From Burkholderiaceae bacterium (lineage in GTDB: Bacteria; Pseudomonadota; Gammaproteobacteria; Burkholderiales; Burkholderiaceae), in contig CANISN010000010.1 in the NCBI GenBank assembly GCA_947470165.1, positions 1-19,177 on the forward strand: DNA of 19,177 bases, written 5' to 3'. Made by a program: the position numbers and the translations under genes. Below the pieces are notes generated by a model. The model worked only from the letters and a program-made list of their open reading frames with translations. It was not told where the DNA came from and did not search any database. Of this stretch, positions 8,208 to 16,717 are shown one piece after another; position 1 is the first letter of the stretch; the number at the start of each line of letters is the position of its first letter.

Positions 8208-8618
8208 TCATTTAGGATTTAAGATCCGCTCTTTTTTCTTTTCTATTCGTAATTTTTGTTTCAATACATCAACCACAAAACGGGTATGGACAGCCGATCC
8301 TATCGTGTCAATTTCATCTTTGATATCCACTTGGAATACTACGCGCGGAAGATTTAATTCCTTAACGGTGCAATTTATTTCAACTATTTGACCTAAAAGG
8401 GTTGGGGCCAAATGATCGATCTCTACCCTAGATCCCACAGAGTCTTCACCCGTATTCTGGTGCGCCGATAACAATTCGCGGCAGGCTGTTTCCAAGTCAA
8501 ACACCATTGATGGGGTTGAGTAGATACGCAAGTCGTCACCCATAAATGAGATAGTTTTTTCAGTCTCAACTACATACTTGACTGAATACTGCGTACCCAC
8601 CTGAAGTGTATCTTTCAT
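8208..8618 (-). CDS. FlK-like hotdog acyl-CoA thioesterase
   Basis: A 136-residue single hotdog protein resembling the fluoroacetyl-CoA thioesterase FlK of Streptomyces cattleya. The opening MKDTLQVGTQY matches that family, and Thr35, Glu43 and His69 have exactly the 8- and 26-residue spacing of FlK's catalytic Thr42, Glu50 and His76. The conserved strand IGSAVHTRFVV (residues 106-116) also agrees. Family members hydrolyse small acyl-CoA esters in the cytoplasm. Here, placed between the transporter ATPase and the Mo oxidoreductase, it could free an aromatic acid or recycle CoA from a stalled intermediate. TAAGGA lies about 6 nt before the ATG and overlaps the livF stop; the gap to livF is 9 bp. 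Fluoroacetyl-CoA is not implied as the substrate, since the triad alone does not set specificity. Confidence 0.8.
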   Translation of the reverse strand: MKDTLQVGTQYSVKYVVETEKTISFMGDDLRIYSTPSMVFDLETACRELLSAHQNTGEDSVGSRVEIDHLAPTLLGQIVEINCTVKELNLPRVVFQVDIKDEIDTIGSAVHTRFVVDVLKQKLRIEKKKERILNPK

Positions 8619-8627
8619 AAATAATCC

Positions 8628-9371
8628 TTATAAGTTATTGCTGCTATTACCAAGACCCAGATAGGTATCTATCATCTTTTGATCATTTAAAAGATCTTTT
8701 GCCAATCCTTCGAGAGCAACTTTGCCAGTCTCTAGAACATACCCACGATCAGCAATTTTTAATGCCCCTCTAGCATTTTGTTCAACTAGTAATATTGATA
8801 TACCGCGAGCCCGCAAGGAAGATACTGTTTGAAGTACTTCATAGACAATCTTAGGAGCAAGTCCTAAGGAGGGTTCATCCAACATCAAGATTCTTGGCTT
8901 TGCCATTAAAGCCCTGCCAATAGCAAGCATTTGGCGCTCACCTCCAGACAGCGTGTCAGCTATTTGATTGCGACGCTCTTTTAGCTGCGGAAAGATCTTA
9001 AAAATACTATTCAGATTTTCTTCTTGATCACGCATACCTTTTCGAAATCTATAGAATCCTCCCAGAATGAGATTATCTTGTACTGACATCGAACCAAATA
9101 ATTCTCTTGTTTCCGGCACAAGGCAAAGCCCATTAGCAACCATTTGAGATACAGAATGCTTTACCAGCATTTTTCCATCTAACCAAGTCTCTCCAGATGA
9201 AGACAACATCCCCATGATGGCATTTAATATGGTGCTCTTTCCAGCTCCATTTGGCCCAATCACAGTAACAATCTCACCCTCGTTAAGCTCTAAACAAACT
9301 TCATCAATGGCCCTAACGGATCCATAGGCTACAGAAAATTTTTCAAGTTTGAGCAATGGTTGGCGGCTCAT
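8628..9371 (-). CDS. livF: Branched-chain-amino-acid-type ABC transporter ATPase LivF
   Basis: A 247-residue ABC ATPase with Walker A GPNGAGKST at 39-47, signature LSGGERQ at 141-147, Walker B ILMLDE at 161-166 and the VEQN switch (196-199) that distinguishes LivF from LivG, which has the usual His. It powers uptake together with the LivG half of the upstream fusion. Its ATG overlaps the stop of the livM-livG fusion (ATGA), with GGAAGG 6 nt before the start, so the two ATPases are translationally coupled. Genomic context (acyl-CoA ligase, thioesterase and Mo enzyme in the same operon) suggests an aromatic or other organic acid rather than leucine/isoleucine/valine as cargo, which is an inference. 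Confidence 0.92.
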   Translation of the reverse strand: MSRQPLLKLEKFSVAYGSVRAIDEVCLELNEGEIVTVIGPNGAGKSTILNAIMGMLSSSGETWLDGKMLVKHSVSQMVANGLCLVPETRELFGSMSVQDNLILGGFYRFRKGMRDQEENLNSIFKIFPQLKERRNQIADTLSGGERQMLAIGRALMAKPRILMLDEPSLGLAPKIVYEVLQTVSSLRARGISILLVEQNARGALKIADRGYVLETGKVALEGLAKDLLNDQKMIDTYLGLGNSSNNL

Positions 9372-11194
9372 AATGAACCTTCCGATTGCTCATCAATTCC
9401 TAAATATGCATCCAGTACGCGCGGGTTCTTTTGTATCTCTTGAGGGGTTCCAGTGGCAATAACTGTTCCAAAATCTAGCACAGTAATTCGATCAGCTAAG
9501 TGCATGACAAATTCCATATCGTGTTCAATAATTAAGATGCTTAAACCCTCTAATCTCAACTGCATTAAAAGACTTGCTAAATCTTTCTTTTCTAAATGGC
9601 GCAGGCCGGCAGCAGGCTCATCTAATAGCAAAGCTACGGGTTGTCCAGAAAGGGCTCGTGCAATTTCGACAATTCGCTGCTTCCCAAGAGAAAGTGAGCT
9701 GGCAATAGCATTCTCGGAGCCTGCCAAACCACAACGACGTATTTGCTCAATAGCCTCTAATTGAATTGCACGCTCTTCCCTTCGATCTAGCCTAAGCATG
9801 CAAGCAAGCCAGCCAAAATGCCCCCTAAGATGCGCACCTAAGGCAACATTATCCAAAACCGATTGAGACCTTAGAAGGCGTACATGTTGAAAAGTTCTTC
9901 CAAGACCACGGGTAGCAAAGTCACGAGCCACTTTACCCCTCATTGATTCGCCCAGCAGCTCAACTTGACCTTCTGAAGGAAAATCCACTCCGGAAAGAAT
10001 ATTAAAAATTGTACTTTTACCTGCACCATTTGGGCCAATCAAGGCATGAATTTCTCCTGCATTTAAATCAAGAGAGACTGATCTATTGGCAACTAGCCCG
10101 CCAAAGCGCTTAGTAACACCTTTTGCATCTAGAATGAGAGTCCCTTTTGGGGGCATATTCCGTGAATTTAATTCACTGGGCTCATATTTGTCGATATGAA
10201 ATTTTTTCTTAGGTTTCACGAATGATAAAAATAGCTTAATGAGTCCAGGCCATAAGCCATTTGGATAGTACTGAAGAATAAATAACATAATCAAACCAAA
10301 AATAATGGACTCCGGATTGATATTCGAGCCAAAAATAGATGGAATGATGTCCTGCAAATAACTTTTGATAAAAGTAATCAAACCAGACCCAAGTACAGCA
10401 CCCCAAAGATAGGCCGCACCTCCGATCACTGCCATAAATAAATACTCAATACTCGAACTAAGATTAAATGGGGTTGGATTTACAAAACGTTGAAAATGGG
10501 AATACAGCCAACCTGATGTAGAAGCCATTAATGCAGCAAGCATGAATACCTTGGCTCTATAACTACTAGTATTGATACCCATCGATTCAGCCATCAAACG
10601 GCCTGACTTTAAAGATTGAATAGCACGACCTTCTCTAGAATCTAGTAAGTTATGCATGAGCCAAAGCAATAGGAAAAAAATCAACCAAATAACGCATCCA
10701 AAGGAGCGTGGTGATATCAAGGAATATGTAGAGATGGATAGCGGAGGAATGCTTGTGATCCCAGTATGTCCACCTAGGAATTCAAGATTACCAAATAGAT
10801 AGTAAAAACTTAGGCCCCACGCAATCGTACAAAGCGGCAAATAGAAGCCTGATAAATTAAGTGTAATTACTCCTAAAAACCAAGCCAATGCATAAGTAAT
10901 CATTAAACCGAAGACGAGGCCAACCCAGGGAAGAAAAGATGGGTCCAGGAGATTTCCAAGATTATCCGCAATAAATAATGAAGTTGTTACCCAAGCTGTA
11001 GCATAAGCACCTATTCCGACAAAGGCCGCTTGACCAAATGAGGTCATACCGGCAACGCCGGTCATTATGACTAGCCCTAAAACTACGATGGCATATATAC
11101 CTACGTAATCTAATAAGGAAATAGTGAAATCAGGCAAGAAAAGCCAGGCGCTAAAAAAAGTGCTAATAGCAATCACGGGTAATTTAGCACTCAT
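9368..11194 (-). CDS. LivM-LivG fusion: permease and ATPase in one chain
   Basis: A 608-residue fusion. Residues 1 to about 325 form a LivM permease with around ten hydrophobic helices and the cytoplasmic coupling loop around 186-217 (SREGRAIQSLKSGRLMAESMG). Residues about 350-605 form a LivG ATPase with Walker A GPNGAGKST at 387-395, signature LSLGKQR at 501-507, Walker B ALLLDE at 521-526 and switch His558. A basic/polar linker (326-350) joins them. The frame is continuous, so this is a genuine fusion and not two genes. The start overlaps the livH stop by one base (TAATG), with GGAGG 10 nt upstream. It would pair with LivH in the membrane and LivF in the cytoplasm. Fused LivMG proteins are known in Burkholderiales-type HAAT transporters. 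Confidence 0.9.
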   Translation of the reverse strand: MSAKLPVIAISTFFSAWLFLPDFTISLLDYVGIYAIVVLGLVIMTGVAGMTSFGQAAFVGIGAYATAWVTTSLFIADNLGNLLDPSFLPWVGLVFGLMITYALAWFLGVITLNLSGFYLPLCTIAWGLSFYYLFGNLEFLGGHTGITSIPPLSISTYSLISPRSFGCVIWLIFFLLLWLMHNLLDSREGRAIQSLKSGRLMAESMGINTSSYRAKVFMLAALMASTSGWLYSHFQRFVNPTPFNLSSSIEYLFMAVIGGAAYLWGAVLGSGLITFIKSYLQDIIPSIFGSNINPESIIFGLIMLFILQYYPNGLWPGLIKLFLSFVKPKKKFHIDKYEPSELNSRNMPPKGTLILDAKGVTKRFGGLVANRSVSLDLNAGEIHALIGPNGAGKSTIFNILSGVDFPSEGQVELLGESMRGKVARDFATRGLGRTFQHVRLLRSQSVLDNVALGAHLRGHFGWLACMLRLDRREERAIQLEAIEQIRRCGLAGSENAIASSLSLGKQRIVEIARALSGQPVALLLDEPAAGLRHLEKKDLASLLMQLRLEGLSILIIEHDMEFVMHLADRITVLDFGTVIATGTPQEIQKNPRVLDAYLGIDEQSEGSL

Positions 11195-12222
11195 TACTCA
11201 TCATCCTCCACATGGCGACTGCGGAAAGAGCGCCAAAAAAGAACAGGCACAATCAAGGTAAAGACAATTACTTCTTTGTATGCGCTCGCCCAAAAGGATG
11301 AAAATGCTTCTAATTGCCCAACAAGTAAAGCACCAAATAAAGATAAAGGGAAACTAACAAGGCCACCAATGATGGCAGCAACAAATCCCTTAAGGCCAAT
11401 TAAGAATCCAGTGTCATAGTAAATTGTTGATAAGGATGCAATCAATATTCCAGAGATAGCAGCAATAAAAGATGCCATTGCAAAGCTGAGATCTCCGCAA
11501 AATTCAATTGGTATTCCAACCAATCTAGCACCTGTTCTATTGATAGCTGTGGCTCTTAAAGCCTTACCAAAGATATTTTTCTCAAAGAATACAAACAACA
11601 AAGCAACCAGAAATATAGTTACAAATACCACTATAAGAGACTGACCTTTTATTGCAACATTACCTATATTCAAGCTTTGTTCGGTAAAGAGTGGAATGCG
11701 CCAACCTTCTGCGCCAAAAAATAAAAGACTAAAACCTACCAAAATACCATGCAATGTAACGGCTGCAATAAGAAGAAATAGCACAGAACTACTAGCAATA
11801 GGCCTAAATACAAATCGATATAGAAGTGGGCCCAATGGAGTAATTATGAAAATAGTAGCTAATATGTTACAAATCACACTTTCAGGCGGAAGCACATAAA
11901 TACAAAATGCAGCAATAGCTGGGAAAAATAAAGTCCATATGAAGGTGGTTTTCCAGTCAACCTCAATACCATGCTTCCACCTCCATACTTCAGTAAATAG
12001 CACAATAGATGCCAAGCAGACTAGCAGCCAAAATGTACCTGGCGTTTTTGTTCCACCCAATGCAGCCATAGACAATGCTGCATAAGCAACTAAATCCCCT
12101 TGTGAGATAAAAATAACTCTGGTAACCATGAATACCAAAACCAAGGCGATGGCTAATAAACCATAAATTACACCGTTAACCAAACCATCCTGCCCTAAAA
12201 AAAGGGCAATTTCCCAGTTCAT
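11194..12222 (-). CDS. livH: Branched-chain-amino-acid-type ABC transporter permease LivH
   Basis: An inner-membrane permease of the LivH type with many hydrophobic helices and the family-typical opening DGLVNGVIYGLLAIALVLVF and the loop NRTGARLVGI. The frame is open upstream to 12291, but I choose the ATG at 12222. It has AAGGA 7 nt before it, gives the conventional LivH N-terminus (MNWEIALFLGQ) and a length of 342 residues, and leaves the strong hairpin at 12263-12292 untranslated. A hydrophilic stretch near residues 78-90 (the KHGIEVDWK region) makes it slightly longer than the classical E. coli LivH. It pairs with the LivM half of the next gene to form the translocation path. Confidence 0.88.
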   Translation of the reverse strand: MNWEIALFLGQDGLVNGVIYGLLAIALVLVFMVTRVIFISQGDLVAYAALSMAALGGTKTPGTFWLLVCLASIVLFTEVWRWKHGIEVDWKTTFIWTLFFPAIAAFCIYVLPPESVICNILATIFIITPLGPLLYRFVFRPIASSSVLFLLIAAVTLHGILVGFSLLFFGAEGWRIPLFTEQSLNIGNVAIKGQSLIVVFVTIFLVALLFVFFEKNIFGKALRATAINRTGARLVGIPIEFCGDLSFAMASFIAAISGILIASLSTIYYDTGFLIGLKGFVAAIIGGLVSFPLSLFGALLVGQLEAFSSFWASAYKEVIVFTLIVPVLFWRSFRSRHVEDDE

Positions 12223-12262
12223 CTGTGTTTCCTTAAACTCAATGCATTCAATTCGCTGAATA

Positions 12263-12292
12263 GTTGGCAGAAATTCATATATTTCTGCCAAC
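12263..12292 (-). promoter_or_regulatory. Perfect 12-bp hairpin between binding-protein gene and livH
   Basis: GTTGGCAGAAAT at 12263-12274 and ATTTCTGCCAAC at 12281-12292 are exact reverse complements with a 6-nt loop. The hairpin begins 13 bp after the binding-protein stop and ends 40 bp before the livH ATG. No run of U follows in the transcribed direction, so it is a poor intrinsic terminator. A 3' mRNA-stabilising or processing element that keeps the binding-protein message more abundant than the permease message is the likely role. Confidence 0.7.
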
Positions 12293-12305
12293 CCTAATCT
12301 TTAAA

Positions 12306-13457
12306 TTAATTTAAAGGCTCATATTTCCAAGTACCATTTTCAATTTTGACCATTACACGGGAACGCTGATCAAGACCTAAATGATCGGTAGGTGTTGTGT
12401 TGTAGATGCCATGTGAAGCGGGAACCTCCTTGATATTCTCTAAAGCTGCACGGAGTGCCGCACGAAAAGCTGGCGTCCCTGGCTTTCCTCCCTTTAATGC
12501 TTCTGGGATTGCTGCGCTCATTACCTGACCAGCATCCCACATGTGACCACCGAATGTCGATACGGATCCTTTTCCATAGACATCTTCATAGGCTTTGTAG
12601 TAAGCCATTGCAGATTTTTTAACTGGATTAGTTGTTGGTAATTGCGGGGCTACAAGAATCGGTCCAACTGCAAGTAGTGTGCCTTCAACATCTTTTCCAC
12701 CAACACGAATAAAGTCATTATTAGCGACACCCAAGGTCTGATATACGACTCCCTTAAAACCAACTTCTTTGAGAGTTTTTTGGGGAAGTACTGCTGGTGT
12801 ACCAGAGGCGGCAATCAGAACAGCATCTGGTTTGCTACCAACAATACGGAGCGCTTGTCCAGAAACAGAGCTATCAGTTCTTACATAGCGCTCGTTACTA
12901 ACTATCTTAATTTTCTTTAAATCAGTAGCGGTAACAAATGCCTGATACCAGCCTTCACCATATGCATCAGAAAATCCAATGAATCCAACTGTCTTAACAC
13001 CGTTATTGGCCATATGCTCGGCAGTAGCTAAAGCCATAGAAATATCATTTTGAGTTGTCTTATACACCCAACGTCTTGGGCCATCTACAGGCTCAACAAT
13101 TCTAGAGGCCGCAGAAACTGAAATCATTGGCGTTGTCCCTTCTGCAACCACATCAATCATGGCCAATGAATTAGGTGATGTAGAGGAGCCAATAATTAAA
13201 TCAACCTTATCTTCAGAAATAAACTTGCGAGTATTTTTTACAGCAGCTGTGGTATCACTAGCATCATCTAAAATGATGTAGTTTATTTTTTGCCCAGCAA
13301 CAATCTTTGGCAATAAGGCAACCGTATTTTTCTCTGGTATGCCCAAGGAAGCCGCAGGACCTGTTGTAGAAACAGTCACTCCAACATTAATGTCGGCAAA
13401 AGATAATGCACTAAAACAAAGAGCAACAGATAACAAAGTAATTTTGATAAATTTCAT
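12306..13457 (-). CDS. Periplasmic binding protein of a branched-chain-amino-acid-type (HAAT) ABC transporter
   Basis: A 383-residue solute-binding protein of the LivJ/LivK-like Peripla_BP_6 type. A Sec signal peptide of about 21 residues (MKFIKITLLSVALCFSALSFA, cleaved before DINVG) is clear. The mature chain opens with the typical strand INVGVTVSTTGPAAS and contains the hinge-region segments DLIIGSSTSPNSLAM and VGFIGFSDAYGEGW. The frame is open to 13490, but the ATG at 13457 is preferred because it puts the signal peptide at the N-terminus and has a GGGGGTG tract about 6 nt upstream. It captures the substrate in the periplasm for LivH/LivMG/LivF. Relatives in aromatic-degradation operons bind aromatic acids, and the adjacent CoA ligase gene (38 bp away) supports that. 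The ligand itself cannot be read from the sequence. Confidence 0.9.
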   Translation of the reverse strand: MKFIKITLLSVALCFSALSFADINVGVTVSTTGPAASLGIPEKNTVALLPKIVAGQKINYIILDDASDTTAAVKNTRKFISEDKVDLIIGSSTSPNSLAMIDVVAEGTTPMISVSAASRIVEPVDGPRRWVYKTTQNDISMALATAEHMANNGVKTVGFIGFSDAYGEGWYQAFVTATDLKKIKIVSNERYVRTDSSVSGQALRIVGSKPDAVLIAASGTPAVLPQKTLKEVGFKGVVYQTLGVANNDFIRVGGKDVEGTLLAVGPILVAPQLPTTNPVKKSAMAYYKAYEDVYGKGSVSTFGGHMWDAGQVMSAAIPEALKGGKPGTPAFRAALRAALENIKEVPASHGIYNTTPTDHLGLDQRSRVMVKIENGTWKYEPLN

Positions 13458-13495
13458 TTCACACCCCCAATAAGAAAATAACGCCGTCAATATTT

Positions 13496-15139
13496 CTAAT
13501 TACAACTTTTTCCATCAACTTCAATTTCCCTCATCCTAAACTTCTGCACTTTACCGCTTGCTGTTGTGGGGTAATCATCTACCACTCTCACAATAGACGG
13601 AATTTTGTAACTTGCAATATTCCCTTTGCATTTAGCGCGCAAACTATCTACGTCAAGGGTTGCACCATGTTTCAAACGAATCCATGCGCATAATTGCTCA
13701 CCATATAGCTCATCTGGAATTCCAAATACTTGAGCCTCTGCAATTTCAGGAATCGTGTGAAGATATTCCTCTATTTCCCGAGGAAAAATATTTTCTCCCC
13801 CACGTATCACCACATCCTTTAGGCGGCCGACTATCGCAACGCAGCAATCAGACCGCATCACAGCTAAGTCACCCGTATGCATCCAGCCATCTGCATCAAT
13901 AGCATTTTTAGTAGCCTCATCATTTTGCCAATAACCGGGCATAACTAAGTAACCTTTTACACATAACTCTCCAGTGATCCCCTTGGAGAGAGTACTGCCT
14001 GAGATAGGATCAACTACTTTTACCTGCACATGTGGTAAAGGTGAGCCTACTGTTTCAACACGTTGCTCAAAAGTATCAAGCAATGTGGTTTGTAATGAAA
14101 TAGGAGAGGTCTCTGTCATGCCATACACAACCGACATTTCCTCCATATTCATCTTATCAATGACTGCACGTAAAATTTCTGCAGGACAAGGTGCGCCACC
14201 CATCAAGCCCGTTCTTAATGTTTTTAAATCATATGAATTAAATTCAGGTAGGTTTAGCATGGCAATAAACATCATAGGCACGCCATAGATTGCAGAACAT
14301 CCTTCACGTTCTACTGCATCGAGACAAGATTTAGCGTCGAAAGTTTCTGCAGGAAAGACAGTGGCAGCCCCCACAGAAAATGCGCCGAGTACGCCAATAA
14401 CCATTCCAAAACAATGAAACATGGGTACTGGTAAACATACCTTATCTGAAGAAGTAATTTGTAACCTATAAGAGATTTGTATAGCGTTATTGACTAGATT
14501 GAAATTAGTTAATGTAGCTCCCTTAGGATTACCTGTAGTACCCGATGTGTATTGAATACTAACTAACTGATTGGGCTTACACGCATCGCTCAAATTTTCG
14601 ATATCTATATGTGATGTTTTAACCGGATTTTCAAGAAGCTCATTCCACGATATTGAGCCAGAGTACTTCTCATCTCCAAAAGTAAACAATAACTTTAAAT
14701 ATTTAGAATTTTTAATAACTTGATTAGCTGCTCCCAAGCAATCAAAATTACGGAAGTTGGGATGTAAAAATAACGCCTTGCATCCAGAATGTTCAATTAC
14801 ATAGCCTAATTCAGTCAAGCGATACGCAGGATTGATGTTAACAAGAATGGCGCCAATCTTTGCGACTGCAAATTGAACAACTACCCACTCATATCGATTA
14901 GCGCTCCAAATACCAATTCTGTCTCCCTCTAAAATTCCTGAAGCGAGCAATCCAGAGGCCACATCTTTTGATAGTCGATCTAAATCTTGGAAACTCAAAA
15001 TCTTGCCCTGCCATACACTGATGACGGCAGGTTTTGATGGAAAGTTATCAACCGATTCCTTCAATACGTCATTCACAGACATATTTCTGAGAGGCGGATT
15101 ATTACCGCCTATTGCAATTGAAAGTGCGCTAGTAGGCAT
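13496..15139 (-). CDS. AMP-forming acyl-CoA ligase (acyl/aryl-CoA synthetase)
   Basis: A 547-residue ANL-superfamily enzyme that activates a carboxylic acid to its CoA thioester through an acyl-adenylate. The landmarks are complete: P-loop YTSGTTGNPKG at 197-207, A5 motif YGMTETSP at 339-346, HTGD at 421-424, hinge GRLKDVVIRGGENIFP at 438-453 and the catalytic A10 lysine K530 in ASGKVQKF. It resembles FadD-like medium/long-chain and aryl-acid ligases more than the short PaaK-type phenylacetate-CoA ligases, which lack this architecture. Placement between iorB (42 bp) and the uptake binding protein (38 bp) suggests it activates the imported acid. The ATG at 15139 has no clear Shine-Dalgarno sequence; Met20 (codon at 15082) is an alternative start just before the conserved region. 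Confidence 0.88.
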   Translation of the reverse strand: MPTSALSIAIGGNNPPLRNMSVNDVLKESVDNFPSKPAVISVWQGKILSFQDLDRLSKDVASGLLASGILEGDRIGIWSANRYEWVVVQFAVAKIGAILVNINPAYRLTELGYVIEHSGCKALFLHPNFRNFDCLGAANQVIKNSKYLKLLFTFGDEKYSGSISWNELLENPVKTSHIDIENLSDACKPNQLVSIQYTSGTTGNPKGATLTNFNLVNNAIQISYRLQITSSDKVCLPVPMFHCFGMVIGVLGAFSVGAATVFPAETFDAKSCLDAVEREGCSAIYGVPMMFIAMLNLPEFNSYDLKTLRTGLMGGAPCPAEILRAVIDKMNMEEMSVVYGMTETSPISLQTTLLDTFEQRVETVGSPLPHVQVKVVDPISGSTLSKGITGELCVKGYLVMPGYWQNDEATKNAIDADGWMHTGDLAVMRSDCCVAIVGRLKDVVIRGGENIFPREIEEYLHTIPEIAEAQVFGIPDELYGEQLCAWIRLKHGATLDVDSLRAKCKGNIASYKIPSIVRVVDDYPTTASGKVQKFRMREIEVDGKSCN

Positions 15140-15181
15140 TATTAAACATGAAGTAGATGTTAAACATGGTATCTAATTACA

Positions 15182-16717
15182 TCAATTTTTCTTAAGTAAA
15201 TTTTTATCAAAAAAAGATATGGGTTGTAAATTTCCACTCATGATTTCTTCTTTTGCATGATTTTTCTCTAAGCACCGATTTACACCATCCCTTATTGCAG
15301 AAGAGGCATCTGCATTAATTTCTATAGCTGGTTTAACAATATGGTTCATTAATTTGTCAAAATCCCCAAGACTCTCTCTATATGTTCCGCTATAACCTTT
15401 AATTATTCTTGCACTTAAGGCTACTTCTAATGCAAAGTTATATGAAATTTTTCGACTCAAGTCTATAAGGTTTAACCATCCCTCGATAGATTCTTGTTCA
15501 GCAGCATAGCGATACCCAAAACGTCGAATTATCTTTAATTTAGAAACAAGCCAAAGAAGGCTAAAGCCAGAGATGCTGCTAGTTTTTAAATGCAAGCCAA
15601 AATTAAATTTTTCTAAAATCTCACGCTTCTTTGCCCAATTGATAATGGGTTTTGCAATAGAGGGCGGCAAAAACCCACAGAACTCTTCTAGTCCGGGCTT
15701 AAAGTACTCAGTGATTATTACGACTGATCCTGGCTGTACACTGGCCTCTTTATAAACTCGCTCAAACCTGGTTCTTCTTGTTTTTAAGTATGCGACCTTA
15801 ATTAAGTCATCAAATGACATTCGTAGCGCTAAATATCTTGCTGTCTCAGGTAATAATTCGTTATTTAATTCAGTGGAATTATCGGAGGGCGTTGATAATA
15901 AAAATTTCAGCCTCTCCAAATATAGCTTTGCATAGCTTATATTTTGATAAACAGTCAAACGACGTATACCTTCCTCAATAAACAGGTGGGCGTTCGCCGA
16001 AAACATCTGCTGTGCCTGCTTAATTAGAGCTTCAACATCTCGCTCAGATGAAGTTAAGCTGAGCGTTAGAGCTGAATGACTGTGTGAAGATTCTTGCTTT
16101 GCACCGCCAACCAAATCATAGGCGTAAGAAAATCCAGATAAATTTACTTTCACAGCAAATCCCGAAGTCTCAATCACTTTTTCAAAAACACTCCTATTGA
16201 TAGGTAAAAAACCGCTTCCCGCTAATGCCCCAAACATAATCGAACTGATCGCACTCTTCGTTGCAGAAACAGCTTGATCCATATCAAAGATGATGCTTTT
16301 TTTTGCCAATGCTCTAACTGCATCTGCAGCACGAGACACATCATAACGACCGTCGCCAATATGGGATTTTTCAGAGGTTGCGAACACTCGATGTTCAGAA
16401 GTAATTAAGGTAGTGCGATTTGGTGTTATGTAACCTGACTGCAAAACCCTTGCTGCTTCAATCAACTCAGAAGCTATGACTAAGTCAACCATTCCTGGCA
16501 TCGGTGTAAGGGCAAGGGCTTGGGTTGAATCCTTATCAGCTAACTCAATATAGTAAGTAGTCGCCCCCGTTCTTTGCGCCACACCTGGAATAGAAGTGCA
16601 TTGAACACGCATGCCACTCAACCTGGCTGCCTCTGCAATCCAGTCAGTTAATGTGCCGCCACCCTCGCCACCTAATGCGGCTATCAGAATGGAAATGGAC
16701 TTTTTATCTTGGATCAT
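15182..16717 (-). CDS. iorB: Indolepyruvate/2-oxoacid oxidoreductase subunit beta (IorB) with C-terminal extension
   Basis: A 511-residue partner subunit of IorA. Residues 8 to about 200 form the pyruvate:ferredoxin oxidoreductase gamma-type domain, recognised by GGEGGGTLTDWIAEAA (16-31) and the substrate-side motif GVAQRTGATTYY (45-56). Residues about 225-500 form a mainly helical extension with a segment (RRLTVYQNISYAKLYLERL, about 242-260) like the C-terminal DUF6537 domain of large single-chain indolepyruvate ferredoxin oxidoreductases. Archaeal IorB proteins have only the first domain, so this is the long two-subunit bacterial form. Its ATG overlaps the iorA stop (ATGA) and lacks a strong ribosome site, consistent with translational coupling and a 1:1 complex. 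It has no cysteine cluster motif of its own; electrons leave through IorA's Fe-S domain. Confidence 0.85.
   Translation of the reverse strand: MIQDKKSISILIAALGGEGGGTLTDWIAEAARLSGMRVQCTSIPGVAQRTGATTYYIELADKDSTQALALTPMPGMVDLVIASELIEAARVLQSGYITPNRTTLITSEHRVFATSEKSHIGDGRYDVSRAADAVRALAKKSIIFDMDQAVSATKSAISSIMFGALAGSGFLPINRSVFEKVIETSGFAVKVNLSGFSYAYDLVGGAKQESSHSHSALTLSLTSSERDVEALIKQAQQMFSANAHLFIEEGIRRLTVYQNISYAKLYLERLKFLLSTPSDNSTELNNELLPETARYLALRMSFDDLIKVAYLKTRRTRFERVYKEASVQPGSVVIITEYFKPGLEEFCGFLPPSIAKPIINWAKKREILEKFNFGLHLKTSSISGFSLLWLVSKLKIIRRFGYRYAAEQESIEGWLNLIDLSRKISYNFALEVALSARIIKGYSGTYRESLGDFDKLMNHIVKPAIEINADASSAIRDGVNRCLEKNHAKEEIMSGNLQPISFFDKNLLKKN

Noticed and set aside
8628..13457. Reading the ABC transporter as a genuine leucine/isoleucine/valine importer
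   Set aside because: The family fit is right, but the same operon encodes a CoA ligase, a PadB-like enzyme and IorAB, so an organic or aromatic acid cargo is more consistent; neither is proven.
15142..15168. Two TTAAACATG copies upstream of the CoA ligase start
   Set aside because: Short, only two copies, inside a 42-bp operon gap; no regulatory meaning can be supported.
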